From positions 1-35,156 of the forward strand of contig CALAUL010000017.1 of the NCBI GenBank assembly GCA_937892255.1: DNA of 35,156 nucleotides, given 5' to 3'. Position numbers and translations under genes: made by a program. Below are positions 1 to 9,371 of the stretch, one piece after another. The DNA is from an uncultured Bacteroidales bacterium (GTDB taxonomy: Bacteria > Bacteroidota > Bacteroidia > Bacteroidales > Marinilabiliaceae). Each line of letters begins with the position of its first letter. The stretch's first letter is position 1. Below the pieces are notes generated by a model. The model did not search any database. It worked only from the letters and a program-made list of their open reading frames with translations, and was not told the DNA's origin.

Positions 1-55
1 ATAATATAATATAATATAATATAATATAATATAATATAATATAATATAATATAAT
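1..55. repeat. (ATAAT)11 pentanucleotide microsatellite
   Basis: Eleven uninterrupted copies of the 5-bp unit ATAAT open the window. The tract may continue to the left. Such tracts slip readily in replication and also break assemblies. No gene or promoter is visibly attached to it on this side. Confidence 0.95.
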
Positions 56-464
56 TTTTATATAATTTATCTTAAAAAATCGCATTTTATCGAATTTGGA
101 AGCAAAATACACGCATATAACTCTAAATATGAGATATGATAGCCGTCCCAAAGAAAGAGAAGCCAATTATTCAGTTTGATAGCACAACCCTTTGGTTTAG
201 TTTATACCCATATTATATATCTATAACCTAAACTAAACCTTAATGCAAGAATGTGCAAAAATCTGCGTTAAAAAGTGTAACCGTGCAAAGAACTGGAAAA
301 TCGATTTTGCAGATGTTTGCATTTTCTTTTTTTTGACGGCAGTCATATTTAACTTCGTTTTCTTCCGTCACGACTCGGCAGAGTTCAAGCCCGCTTGACT
401 ATACAATAAGTTTTCCATCCTTGAAAATGTAAAGCCTGAATTTTAACGAAAAATTCAGCACGAT
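56..464. other. AT-rich intergenic stretch without a recognisable gene
   Basis: About 400 bases between the microsatellite and a transposase remnant. No start-to-stop frame of useful length and no convincing promoter or RNA is visible. The 3' part (about 440-464) is probably further degraded transposase sequence, because the frame of the following remnant runs back to a stop at 444-446. Confidence 0.5.
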
Positions 465-620
465 ATGGATTTGAAACGCTCAACTTACGAGGTATTACAG
501 ATTCTCAGCATATCGCTAACGGACAAAACTCATTTGCGAGATATATTCGATAAGACTAATTTCAATGATGTCAAAGAACAATTTGTTCCCCTCATCCGGT
601 GTTGTTTAACTAATTATTAG
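447..620 (+). pseudogene. C-terminal remnant of an IS4-type transposase
   Basis: The frame 447-620 reads as the last part of the DDE transposases common in Bacteroidales: HDMDLKRSTYEVLQILSIS, then LTDKTHLRDIF, ending shortly after at TAG (618-620). In intact relatives this tail follows a run of hydrophobic residues after the catalytic domain. Here an in-frame stop at 444-446 cuts it off and nothing of the catalytic core is recognisable upstream. The AT-rich bases just after the stop (about 630-650, containing GGGACACT) may be the element's old right end, but I cannot find a matching left end. Family assignment is from remembered similarity of the tail only. Confidence 0.6.
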
Positions 621-700
621 CTCGGCCCTATTTTAACGGGACACTAATGATATTACATATTAAAAAGTATTTGTTATAAATACTCTTGCTTAATTTCTGG

Positions 701-2051
701 TCATCTTCTCTCCGCTATAAACCTCTTCAACAAGAAAGTCAAGAAGTAAGGAAAGGTATAGAACTTACCGTTAAAACCAATATTTTTATAACCCAATTTT
801 ATTCCATATTTTATATCAGGATATTGGCCATCACTTAGCAGCTTGTTAAGCGATGCAGTTGCACCATCATTGGCTTTTACTTCTACAGGAATAAGGGATT
901 CTGCATCACGTACAAAGAAATCCATTTCAAGAGAAGGTTTGTCACTGCTATAGTAATAGAGATTGTAACCTTGCTTGACAAGCATATCTCCTACTATATT
1001 CTCATAAATTGCTCCTTTGTATGTGCCCAAATTCTTATTAGCTCTCAAATCCTCCTGTGCTTCTTCGTCAAGCGATGCAATCAAAAGTCCTGTGTCTTTA
1101 TAATAAGTCTTATAGAGTTTAGGATCATAGTTACCCTTTAGGGGAAGTTCAGGTAGATTTAGGCAGTGGCAGATGTTTATAACACCGGCTTCAGCAAGCC
1201 ATTCAACACAGCCAATATAATCTCTATTACGAGCATTTTTACCAATCTTGGTTATCTGGAAACGTTTGTTTTCTTTGGCTAAGAATGTAGAGATATGATT
1301 ATATACAGCTTTAACCTTTGCCTTGTCTAAGCACTCTACATATTTAGTGATATCCTCTTCATAATCTTTGAGCAATTGTTTCTGTATACCCAAAGTACCA
1401 CTGAAGTTCTTGTTCTTGATATATGTATTTACCACCTCGGGCATACCACCGATAGTTGCATAATCACGGAACAATTCAAAAAGAACATCCATCTGCAATT
1501 TGGCAAGAGGCTTAATCTCCAACATGTGTTGGTACAGTTCATCAATAAAATCCTCACTGTAACCCTTAGCCCAAAGGAACTCCTCGAAATCCATGGAGTG
1601 CATTTCATAATCTTCCTTATAGCCTACACTGTTGGATTCGATTTCCCGATAATTGATTCCCATCAATGACCCAGAACAGATAACATCAAAGCGTCCATCG
1701 AGCTTAAAGAATTTCAGTGAAGTAGCACAATTAGGACAGGCTTGTAACTCATCAAAAAAAGAAAAGAGTCTCTCTTGGAATAAACTTAAACTCAGGATTT
1801 AGTAGCGATATGTTTTTAAGAATGGTATCAACCTCAAAACCATCGTCAAAGATATTCTTGTATTTAGGTTGCTCTACAAAATTAATCTGTATAACCGTTT
1901 TATAGTTTTGACTGGCAAACTACTCTATAGAACGTGTTTTTCCAATCTGACGGGCACCTTTAATAATTAGTGGTTTTCTATCTGGATTGTTTTTCCAAGC
2001 CATCAAATAGCTATCAACTTTTCTTCTAAGTAGTTTGTCCATATCTAACAT
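701..2051 (-). pseudogene. AAA-family ATPase with DUF4143-type C-terminus, broken by a stop and a frameshift
   Basis: Read from ATG at 2051 (or ATG 2042), the frame gives MLDMDKLLRRKVDSYLMAW, then the Walker A region KGARQIGKTRS. An amber TAG (1920-1922) interrupts it at codon 44. It continues in frame to a Walker B-like LFFFDE, where a run of seven A on the + strand (1754-1760, one more than expected) shifts the frame. After the shift the protein continues as DELQACPNCATSLKFFKL and runs intact to TGA at 701-703, including a PD-(D/E)xK-like VEVKAN segment near the C-terminus. The family is the AAA_14/DUF4143 group of small ATPases, about 400-450 aa, often multicopy in Bacteroidales and of unclear role. 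The 321-aa frame starting at 1666 is only the 3' part. Two independent lesions make a real pseudogene more likely than one sequencing error. Confidence 0.88.
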
Positions 2052-2192
2052 CTTTGATTACAGTTGCAAAGATAACATATTTCACATAATCTGAGCTATA
2101 AATACGTAGATATTTCACATTATCCCATTTGCTTTCATCCTATATTTTCACATTTTCCATTTTCCATCGAATAGAATGGCAGTACGAATAAT

Positions 2193-2372
2193 ATGAACCC
2201 CAAAACTCTGAGTGAACCTAAATCAGGAAATGACAAACATGAACCACATTCTACATTGCTTATGATGGTATGTGCCTTTGGAGGATATAAGAATGTGATG
2301 AATGCTTATGAGGTTGCGATGAAAGAGGGATATAAGATAGGTCCGTACGGAGATGCAATGTTGATAATATAA
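2193..2372 (+). pseudogene. queA: 3' remnant of queA (tRNA ribosyltransferase-isomerase)
   Basis: A 59-codon frame from ATG 2193 to TAA 2372. From about residue 20 it matches the conserved C-terminus of QueA: HSTLLMMVCAFGGYKNVMNA, then YEVAMKEGYK and YGDAMLII. QueA transfers the ribosyl moiety of S-adenosylmethionine to preQ1 in tRNA to make epoxyqueuosine, and is about 350 aa. Only the last tenth is here, and the usually conserved FFSYGDAM reads IGPYGDAM. The first 20 residues do not resemble QueA and are probably out-of-frame or foreign sequence. It sits just before a terminator, as the end of a once-functional gene would. It cannot be active. Confidence 0.75.
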
Positions 2373-2386
2373 TTGAGAGGTAATAT

Positions 2387-2425
2387 AAATAAAATAGGCT
2401 GCCATAAGGTAGCCTATTTTATTTA
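2387..2425. terminator. Bidirectional terminator between the queA remnant and the CotH gene
   Basis: A long hairpin: left arm 2388-2403 (AAATAAAATAGGCTGCC-like), loop ATAA at 2404-2407, right arm 2408-2424, with one mismatch. The outer part of the stem is A/T-rich, giving a U-tract on either strand. It lies between converging genes, so it can serve both. Confidence 0.75.
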
Positions 2426-2448
2426 TATATGCTTACTTAAGCCAATTA

Positions 2449-4869
2449 TTACATATTCTGGATTTGTTGGTCTAACCAACTTAGTTTGTCAGTAAATGAT
2501 TTTTTAAGGCGAGCTATTGATTCATCAAAGGTCATTGTTTCATCTCCATTAACACGAGATGATATTGGCCATTTTGCAATGTTCATTTTGCTTGAATTGC
2601 GTATTTTGTTTGCTATTTCATCAATGTAATCTGAAACACCATCAAAGTTTACTTTTGCAATAGTCCATCGTTCTTTTACTTTAGCGACAAATTCTGCATC
2701 ATTAAATAGGTTAGGGTAATATAAGTATTTTTTCAACATAAAGCTATTTGCTTTATTAGGCACAAAAGTATTCCAATCGTAATCCCACATTGGTCCCATG
2801 CATAGTTTCCCTCCATTATCTTTATGCATATACACTGATTTTGGGTGATCTGGTTCACTGTTAGAAGTTAATTCTACAGCAAACCAGTAATCGATGAATG
2901 TATTAATATCAATATAATCATTCCATTTTCTCTCTTTAAAACTATTAAACAGATAATCTTCCATTGTATTTACATAATTTTGCATGTAGTTTAGCATATC
3001 TGCAGTAAGGACGTCTTCATCAGGTTCCTTAAACATGTAAGGGAGATTCTTAATGCTCGACTTGAATTTATTGACTTCATCGTAGTATGTGTCTAGTTCA
3101 ATCAAGAATCCGCCTGTTACATCTGTTTCGCCATCTTCGATTTCGTGAATATTAACTCGATTTTCATCAATCTTTATTTGTTCACATAAAAAGTAGTTTC
3201 CCAAATGTTTGCCATTAAGAACTAATTCGACATATTGACCTCGTGGTGTATAATTCATTTGAGTACAAGAGCCTAACTTGAAGGCAAGGCAATTTCTCAT
3301 CAACGTTCTATCCATCCAGTTGGCGAGAAGAACCCATCTTTTATGTTTTGGCATTCCAAGAATTGAGGCTTTCTTATCAAGTTTTATTGCGTAAGGTTTT
3401 TTAGGATATCCCCAAGTCGAATTACCTCGACCTCTAATGCTTGTCGTACCTTCATAAGATGTAGAACCATCAGGGTTAATTATTTTCATTGTTGAGTTTT
3501 CTGTCCAAATCTCTTTACTTGTTATAGCTACGGAATTTGGAGTATTTATTTCAACAATGGGTAGTCCTGAATACTCAATTATTACTGTATATTCGTTTGC
3601 CTCTCCATTTTGGTCTACAACCCTGTATGAAACAGGAGAAGAAAAGTCGTTGTTTGTAATATCGCTTTTTTGTTCTATTCCATTTACAAGTACAGCATAT
3701 CCGTTGCATGTAAATGTTGCAACAAGGTTATTCGCATTAGAAATATATGGTGTAGATACTTTAATTGTGTTTCCATCGATTTTTGCTGTTATATCAGATA
3801 AGACAGATGAAGGATTGTTTTTCTTAAGGAATGCGAATTCTGTTATAGTGTTGCTTGTAAATTGACAAGTTATTGCTGATGAGGATGTTTCTAATTCTTC
3901 GTTCTTATCATTTTTTGTTGTTATAACAAGTGCAATGTTATCATTATAATCTGTACTATTGCCTAGGTCTGTGATGTATGCTTTATATTGTCCTTTTTTT
4001 GCTACACCTTGTTCGTCGTATGCTTGTTCAACTTTTGATAAAACGTAGTTTGATGGTGTAGTTACATAAGACTTGTTGCCTCCCAAACGGTCTATTGATA
4101 TTTCGCAATTGTCCGAGTTTGTGTCGAAATTAAAAGTTGCGTTTGATGGGTTTACTCTAAATTCAAGACACGTAGTATTTTCAGCACTTATGTAAAGAGG
4201 AGTTGTTTGAAGTATAGCAATGCTTGCTGGATTTATTACTTTTTTGTTGAATGAGTAAGTTGCTCCATTTGCCATTGTAATAGTCACTTCATTTGACGTG
4301 ATGTCTTGTGTGATAGAATTGATAATTCGAGATTTATCTGATGTGAAAGGTGTTATTATGGTTTCAATAACTGTTTCAGGATCGTTGTATGCGTACAATT
4401 CATAGATGTAATATCCTTTGTCATTTGTTGTTACACGAATGCAAATTCCATCTTTCCCATTAGTACCGTCTTTTCCATCTTGACCGTCAACGCCATCTTT
4501 CCCTATACTCAAAATATTATTACCGTTGTTATCAGTTAGTTTTGAATAGGTTTTGCCTCCATCATATGAAACTGTCCAATACCTATCACTATCTATTGAT
4601 ATGAGTGGTGTTATACCATCTTTTCCATTGTTAATGTCAATTGATGTGTTGTCTGAGAAAGAGATTCTAAAACCAGAATCAATTGATCCAACGTTTGTGA
4701 TAATCTTTCCATCATTGTAGGCACTTTCTAATGCTTTTACAGCTTCTTTGAATGTTTTCACTTCTTGTTCTACAACATCGAGTCGGTCTTCTATTTCATT
4801 TATCCGAGAACATGAAAATAGAGTAATCAACATAAGGGGGAAACATAGGTTGATAATTTTTTTTGTCAT
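2449..4869 (-). CDS. CotH-kinase-family lipoprotein with DUF4988-like N-terminus
   Basis: An 806-aa exported protein. The signal peptide ends in a lipobox at LFSC20, followed by SRINEIED, so it should be lipid-anchored. Residues about 21-55 form a short coiled coil. Next comes a DUF4988-like region with a collagen-like GKDGVDGQDGKDGTNGKDG stretch at about 124-143, then Ig-like beta-rich segments. The C-terminal half (about 450-800) is a CotH kinase-like domain: GRGNSTWGYPKKPYAIKLDK (about 480), a WMDRTLMRN segment, and GPMWDYDW near residue 690, the usual metal/ATP-site acid cluster. CotH proteins are atypical kinases known from Bacillus spore coats. The role of the Bacteroidales surface versions is not established. 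The gene is AT-rich relative to the next block and stands alone. Start chosen because it gives the complete lipoprotein signal. Confidence 0.88.
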   Translation of the reverse strand: MTKKIINLCFPLMLITLFSCSRINEIEDRLDVVEQEVKTFKEAVKALESAYNDGKIITNVGSIDSGFRISFSDNTSIDINNGKDGITPLISIDSDRYWTVSYDGGKTYSKLTDNNGNNILSIGKDGVDGQDGKDGTNGKDGICIRVTTNDKGYYIYELYAYNDPETVIETIITPFTSDKSRIINSITQDITSNEVTITMANGATYSFNKKVINPASIAILQTTPLYISAENTTCLEFRVNPSNATFNFDTNSDNCEISIDRLGGNKSYVTTPSNYVLSKVEQAYDEQGVAKKGQYKAYITDLGNSTDYNDNIALVITTKNDKNEELETSSSAITCQFTSNTITEFAFLKKNNPSSVLSDITAKIDGNTIKVSTPYISNANNLVATFTCNGYAVLVNGIEQKSDITNNDFSSPVSYRVVDQNGEANEYTVIIEYSGLPIVEINTPNSVAITSKEIWTENSTMKIINPDGSTSYEGTTSIRGRGNSTWGYPKKPYAIKLDKKASILGMPKHKRWVLLANWMDRTLMRNCLAFKLGSCTQMNYTPRGQYVELVLNGKHLGNYFLCEQIKIDENRVNIHEIEDGETDVTGGFLIELDTYYDEVNKFKSSIKNLPYMFKEPDEDVLTADMLNYMQNYVNTMEDYLFNSFKERKWNDYIDINTFIDYWFAVELTSNSEPDHPKSVYMHKDNGGKLCMGPMWDYDWNTFVPNKANSFMLKKYLYYPNLFNDAEFVAKVKERWTIAKVNFDGVSDYIDEIANKIRNSSKMNIAKWPISSRVNGDETMTFDESIARLKKSFTDKLSWLDQQIQNM

Positions 4870-4959
4870 TTTATTATTTTTTCTACACTTGACTCATATA
4901 GTGTGGGTTATTATAAAACGGAAAGTGTGAGTCATATCAACTTATTCCCTAAATAGGCT

Positions 4960-5079
4960 CTGGACTGCCTGTAATATGAATAGTAAAATATAGCTCACAC
5001 TTTCGCTATCGTGTGAGCTATACCCATCAATAGCAAGTGTAAGCGTCTTTTATATTCCAATATTACATGAATTGTCCAG
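4960..5079. repeat. Nested inverted-repeat element, MITE-like or structured RNA
   Basis: Outer arms: CTGGAC (4960-4965) with GTCCAG (5074-5079), then TGTAATAT (4970-4977) with ATATTACA (5060-5067), and GAAT with ATTCC further in. Inside is a perfect 12-bp hairpin: TATAGCTCACAC (4989-5000) with GTGTGAGCTATA (5011-5022), loop of 10. The whole could fold as a long stem with an internal branch. Target-site duplication is not obvious. Only one copy is in this window. Confidence 0.5.
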
Positions 5080-5311
5080 ATTCATTTAGGTGGAATACGT
5101 TAAACGCTTTCTTTATTTATGTATGTTGTTTTTACAACGTCGCAAATATAACAAATATTTCGTAACTACATAATACAAAAACAATTAAATGTTTAAACAT
5201 ATACAACTAACAACCGATGTTACGTCTTAGTGAGTTGAGAGGTTTTATAGTCTGTGGCAGTCTTACGGAAAAATCAATGGCAAAATCTCGGCATAAAACC
5301 GCAACAGAAAA

Positions 5312-5341
5312 CCCCCTTCCCATCGAAACTATGTGGAGGGG
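5312..5341 (-). terminator. Terminator-like hairpin after the CcsBA gene
   Basis: On the minus strand, CCCCTCC and GGGAAGGGG form a G+C-rich stem with a one-base bulge, followed by GTTTTC. It lies about 50 bases after the CcsBA stop. The T-tract is short, so strength is uncertain. Confidence 0.4.
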
Positions 5342-5390
5342 TGATTTGTGGAGTGGTTGAGTGTGTGGAATATATTATTGTAGGACACTC

Positions 5391-7646
5391 TTATGCGTAG
5401 CTATGCATTCCACCGAGCAGGAAGTTTACGCCAAAGTAGGTAACAATCACCGTTAGAAAGGCCACGATGCAGAACGTGTGGAAGAAGATTGGGCGGCGGA
5501 ACCAGCCAAGCGACTGCGAATGAAGTGCCGAGGCATAGACCATCATCGTGATGAGTGCCCACACCTCCTTCGGATCCCAGCCCCAATAGCGTCCCCACGA
5601 CACATTGGTCCATACAGCTCCGATAAAGATTCCCGTAGCCAACAGAAAAACGGCAGGGTAAAGCATCAGTCGGCTGAGGATGTAGAGTGACTCGATCTCC
5701 TGTTCAGCATTAGAGCGAGTGTGGCGGATGATGAGTGCCGTTAGGCCATTGAGCATCGTAAAAGCCAAAAGCGTGTAGGCAATCATAATCACGACAACGT
5801 GTATGCTCAGCAGCGGAGATTGTAGCACGGGCATCAAATGTGTGATTTGTGGTGTCGCCTCGCCCATCATTGCCACCAGCATCGTAAAACCGCAGAGTAG
5901 CAGTCCGAAAGGTAAAGCAAGGCGGAATCGGTCGGCGAAGAGAAGTGTCAGTACCACGCTGCACCACGCCATAAACTGCATCGTTTCGAAGCCGTTGGAG
6001 AGTGGAACATGGCCGCTTAACATCCAGCGCAGGGCGATGTGGAACGTAAGATAGGCAGCAATGCACCCCACAATGACAAACAACGCAAGACGGAGCCATC
6101 GCATTTGTCTTTTTGCGCCATCGCACATAATAAAGAGCATAAAACATATTATGCCTAACGTTAGACAAGCCATCGCTAGCGGGCGATTGTAGTTCGACTC
6201 ATTATAGAGTTGTTCGGCGCGGAAGAGCCACGGCTCGGGCACGGTAGTCGGAGCCTCACGGAGTTGATATTGACGAATCTTATCGACAAGCGTAGTGACC
6301 TGCGTGTAGTCGCGTCGTGCCACCTGCTCGGCCACTAAACTCAGGCTATTACCAATGAACAGCCACTGCTCGTAAGGCATTGTGCGGGGCAGTTGGTCCG
6401 CCAGCGAGTACCACACCGTCTGCTCACTGTCGGACTCATTGTATGGATATATCTTCAGTAGGCTACCCGTGCAGAGCATACTAACAAGATTGAATTTCTC
6501 GTTGGCACTCTCGGCATTGCGACGCAGAGCGTCATTGCCCGATTGCAGAGCCTCGTCTATTCGATAGCCATTCTTGTCGGTAAAGTCCGTCAGGGCAGCA
6601 TACTTCCCCTCGATTTGCAGCAGTTCCTGTACCGCCGAGCCCTTGATTTTAATCATCGGTTCGTGCTTCCAGTCATCGTAGAAGAAGAACCAGCCCGTGA
6701 GCACCTGCTCGGCCGTAAGACCTTCGTAGGAGGTTTTGCCGTATAATTTGGCTGTAAAATCACGTGCAAGGGTCTGCAGGGGGCAGATGCGGTCGTTGTA
6801 GTAGATGTGCAGATTGCCAAACTCGGCAGCCACTTCGCGTGGCAGAGTTTGGGGAGTGGCCGAGGCGTTGAACGCAGAGACAAGCACCGCCACGGTAAGC
6901 AATCCACGTCGAAGGGCAGGATGGAGGAGCAGAAGACGGAATGTAGAGCCTCGCTGAAAGAAGAAGGCGATCATCGTGATGAGTAGCATTGCATAACCCG
7001 AGTAAGTTATACCAATGCCGTAAGGGTCGTACGATATGGCGAGCGATGTCCCCTTGCCGTCTCGGTCGTAGCCCGACTGATAGAAGCGGTAGCCACGATA
7101 GCGGAAGATGTTATTCATCGAGACCACGCCCTCGTGAGTCTGCGTACCATCTAAAACCTCTATATGGCTCACATAATCCATTGGGGCAAATGTACCCTCG
7201 TAGTATTGCAACTCAAACCCTTGTAGTTGGATTAAGAAGGGGAATTGTTGCGTCTGCCCATTTGAGAGCGTGAACTCCGTGGTTGCATCGTCACCCTCAC
7301 GCAGATGTACTCGACCCTGAATGCCGAACAGATATGTTACTCCTGCACCCACCAAAATCAACAGAAACGAGAGATGCAGAGCGAAGGTAAAAAAGTATTT
7401 GTAGAGTTGTTGTTTTATGATATAGAATAGCGAAAGAAGGGCTGCAGCGCCCCACAGCGCAACCATCCACCACGCACCATAGATATGCTCGCGCACAAAG
7501 TCGCTACCCTGCTGTTTTTCTACAACGGTGGCGACCATAATAATCGCGGTGATAAGTCCCAGCGATGAAAAAGCCAATGTCCGTAATCTGTTTCTCTTCA
7601 TTATCCTAAAAAAGCCCACCACTCCCTTGCGGGAGGTAGCGGGCAT
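5391..7646 (-). CDS. ccsBA: ResB-CcsA fusion, system II cytochrome c biogenesis (heme export and ligation)
   Basis: A 751-aa integral membrane protein. Residues about 1-260 are ResB-like: several membrane helices around a periplasmic domain containing IQGRVHLREGD. About 260-480 is periplasmic, and 490-751 is the multi-helix CcsA half with the heme-handling WWD-type motif WGRYWGWDPKEVW near 680. The fused CcsBA carries heme across the inner membrane and attaches it to CxxCH apocytochromes in the periplasm. Its upstream neighbour, 9 bases away on the same strand, encodes a lipoprotein with two CxxCH motifs, an obvious client. The start at 7646 gives an unusual basic leader. Met16 (ATG 7601) begins MKRNRLRTLAF like normal ResB N-termini and may be the true start; a small CTCCC/GGGAG hairpin lies between the two. 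Confidence 0.92.
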   Translation of the reverse strand: MPATSRKGVVGFFRIMKRNRLRTLAFSSLGLITAIIMVATVVEKQQGSDFVREHIYGAWWMVALWGAAALLSLFYIIKQQLYKYFFTFALHLSFLLILVGAGVTYLFGIQGRVHLREGDDATTEFTLSNGQTQQFPFLIQLQGFELQYYEGTFAPMDYVSHIEVLDGTQTHEGVVSMNNIFRYRGYRFYQSGYDRDGKGTSLAISYDPYGIGITYSGYAMLLITMIAFFFQRGSTFRLLLLHPALRRGLLTVAVLVSAFNASATPQTLPREVAAEFGNLHIYYNDRICPLQTLARDFTAKLYGKTSYEGLTAEQVLTGWFFFYDDWKHEPMIKIKGSAVQELLQIEGKYAALTDFTDKNGYRIDEALQSGNDALRRNAESANEKFNLVSMLCTGSLLKIYPYNESDSEQTVWYSLADQLPRTMPYEQWLFIGNSLSLVAEQVARRDYTQVTTLVDKIRQYQLREAPTTVPEPWLFRAEQLYNESNYNRPLAMACLTLGIICFMLFIMCDGAKRQMRWLRLALFVIVGCIAAYLTFHIALRWMLSGHVPLSNGFETMQFMAWCSVVLTLLFADRFRLALPFGLLLCGFTMLVAMMGEATPQITHLMPVLQSPLLSIHVVVIMIAYTLLAFTMLNGLTALIIRHTRSNAEQEIESLYILSRLMLYPAVFLLATGIFIGAVWTNVSWGRYWGWDPKEVWALITMMVYASALHSQSLGWFRRPIFFHTFCIVAFLTVIVTYFGVNFLLGGMHSYA

Positions 7647-7655
7647 AGTTGGTTA

Positions 7656-9299
7656 TTAAATAGCGTCAATAAACTTCACGATAGCGTCACGATCCTCCTT
7701 TGAGAGTGTGCGGAACTTCTCTACACTCTTACGGGCATCGCTCTTGGCGTTACCGTGCCACATGATAGCCTCCATCGTGGTGCGGGCACGACAGTCGTGC
7801 AGGCGGTCGGCCGTGGGCGAACCTGTAACCTTCTGATGCAGGCCACGTCCCCAAAGCGGAGTTGTGCGGCACCAGCCGGTGCGGATGTCGTTCTCCATGT
7901 GGAGTTTGTGCTGTACCATATCGGTGTATGGCCAAATCTTCTGATTCGGGTAGCGAGGCAACTCGTCGCCATCAAAGAAGCGGGCAGGGTCACGCACCTC
8001 ATCGTTGCCCGTAGTCCACGAGGGACGGTGACAGTATGCACAACCTATCTCCTCGAAGAGCTCACGGCCACGCAATACATCCTCATCATCTACGTTACGT
8101 GCTGCGGGGACAGCCAAACCGCGGTGCCAAACCATCAGGTCGGTGTACTCCTCGTCGGTAACCTCTACGGGGAGGTTTTTTGAGGTGAGGTAGGCGTAGA
8201 TACGCTCCTCCAATGTACCCTCCCAAAACTCGGCGTACTCCTTATTGGGATCTACGGTTGCAATATACTCCTCAAAACCTGCCTGTACCTCGGGGTCTTT
8301 TGATGAGTAGAGAGCGTATGTACCAGCCGCGTCGAGGTAGTGGAAACGGCGGTCGCTACGTGTGGCGTTGGTAATATTCCAGAAAGCATTAGCACCAGCG
8401 CCATCCTGCAACGGGCCACGGCTCATTGCATAGGTGTAGCGACGAACGTATGGCGTGCCATCACCACCCTGTGCGGTATTGGCGTAGTAACCCTTCCATT
8501 CGCCATTTTCGAAGTAGGCGGTATTCAAGCCGTTGGACATATAGCCATCCTTCTCCTGCTTGCGCCACTCGGCAACAATATCCTCGTCGGGAATAGCATC
8601 CAAAAGGCCTGTACCATAGATGCCGATGGTAGATTCCAACTTAACACCATAGTTGCCCAACTGATCGTAGCCCTGATTATATACATAGATTGCCTCCTCG
8701 GGCATCGTGACCTCAGGATACTGCAAAGAGTAGGTCTCGCCGTCGGGGAACTTGTTGCCCCACTCGTCTGTGTAGTCCAACCACTGCACCGTGATCTTGC
8801 TTTCATCCACGGGAGCCTTGAAAGGTGCTACGGCGTGGCTCTGCGGCATACCTGCAAGCCAAGGCACATAAGCCTCGGTATCCTTGTTATATACAACAAG
8901 CAGGTTACCATTGCCAATCTCGTTGGTGTTGAATGCGCCTGCCTCGATGCGCTTGCCGTGGCCATAGCCTGGGTGGCAGTGGATACAAGAAGTACGAATA
9001 TACACGGGACCCAAACCTGAACGTACACCCTCCGTATTACTCATAAAAGGCTTCTCAAAAAGTGCCTCACCATTCTTGAACGACTGGTACATGCCAGCAT
9101 TCTCAATTGATGCGGTGGGTTGCTCCAGGGCGTTGAATGTTGCAAGGTGTGTTGTTCCCAACTCGCCACCTGTATAGTACCACTCGGGAAGTTGTGCTAT
9201 TTCAGTCTCGGGTGTTGGTGTAGGATCTGTATCGTCGTTGCTACAAGCCACCATTCCTAAACATAAGATGGCTAAAATCAAGTAATTAATCTTTTTCAT
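7656..9299 (-). CDS. Di-heme c-type oxidoreductase lipoprotein (DHOR/DUF1111 family)
   Basis: A 547-aa lipoprotein: lipobox GMVAC19 followed by SNDDTD, the acidic pattern used for surface export in Bacteroidetes, then a DPTPTP linker. Two heme-attachment motifs are visible, C105-IH-CH109 (TSCIHCHPGYG) and C420-AY-CH424 (GCAYCHRPSW). The C-terminus has the family signature LHDCRART followed by EAIMWHG; most relatives read HDGRA, so the Cys is unusual. DHOR proteins are di-heme enzymes distantly related to MauG and cytochrome c peroxidases, and are often encoded beside imelysins. The substrate is not known. It is encoded between the imelysin and CcsBA genes on the same strand, consistent with one operon. 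About 70 bases upstream lies a strong hairpin that may tune its expression relative to the imelysin gene. Confidence 0.9.
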   Translation of the reverse strand: MKKINYLILAILCLGMVACSNDDTDPTPTPETEIAQLPEWYYTGGELGTTHLATFNALEQPTASIENAGMYQSFKNGEALFEKPFMSNTEGVRSGLGPVYIRTSCIHCHPGYGHGKRIEAGAFNTNEIGNGNLLVVYNKDTEAYVPWLAGMPQSHAVAPFKAPVDESKITVQWLDYTDEWGNKFPDGETYSLQYPEVTMPEEAIYVYNQGYDQLGNYGVKLESTIGIYGTGLLDAIPDEDIVAEWRKQEKDGYMSNGLNTAYFENGEWKGYYANTAQGGDGTPYVRRYTYAMSRGPLQDGAGANAFWNITNATRSDRRFHYLDAAGTYALYSSKDPEVQAGFEEYIATVDPNKEYAEFWEGTLEERIYAYLTSKNLPVEVTDEEYTDLMVWHRGLAVPAARNVDDEDVLRGRELFEEIGCAYCHRPSWTTGNDEVRDPARFFDGDELPRYPNQKIWPYTDMVQHKLHMENDIRTGWCRTTPLWGRGLHQKVTGSPTADRLHDCRARTTMEAIMWHGNAKSDARKSVEKFRTLSKEDRDAIVKFIDAI

Positions 9300-9326
9300 A
9301 GTCGTTTTTCATTATAAACTGACAAG

Positions 9327-9346
9327 GGCGGGACTGAAGTCCCGCC
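9327..9346 (-). other. Intercistronic GC-rich hairpin without U-tract
   Basis: GGCGGGACT (9327-9335) and AGTCCCGCC (9338-9346) form a perfect stem in the gap between the imelysin and DHOR genes. No T-run follows on the minus strand, so it is not a standard terminator. It may act as an RNA-stability or processing element, or a REP-like repeat. Function inferred. Confidence 0.6.
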
Positions 9347-9371
9347 ACATATCGTTGCCTTATCACCGCAA

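Larger units (their letters stand above)
4870..5390. other. Intergenic region with inverted-repeat element; no gene seen
   Basis: About 520 bases between the CotH gene and the end of the CcsBA gene, both on the minus strand. It holds a 120-bp nested inverted-repeat element (4960-5079) and a terminator-like hairpin (5312-5341). No clear TAnnTTTG promoter for the CotH gene was found. The rest (5080-5310) shows no coding frame or structure I can support. Confidence 0.6.

Noticed and set aside
329..405. Possible short coding fragment (FLTAVIFNFVFF...) before the transposase remnant
   Set aside because: Too short and not matched to a family I know; could be random.
2223..2405. 60-aa minus-strand frame
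   Set aside because: It is the shadow of the queA remnant and terminator on the other strand, with no sensible protein character.
8340..9020. 226-aa plus-strand frame within the di-heme gene
   Set aside because: Antisense to a clear CxxCH protein with family signatures; the long frame results from G+C-rich codon structure.
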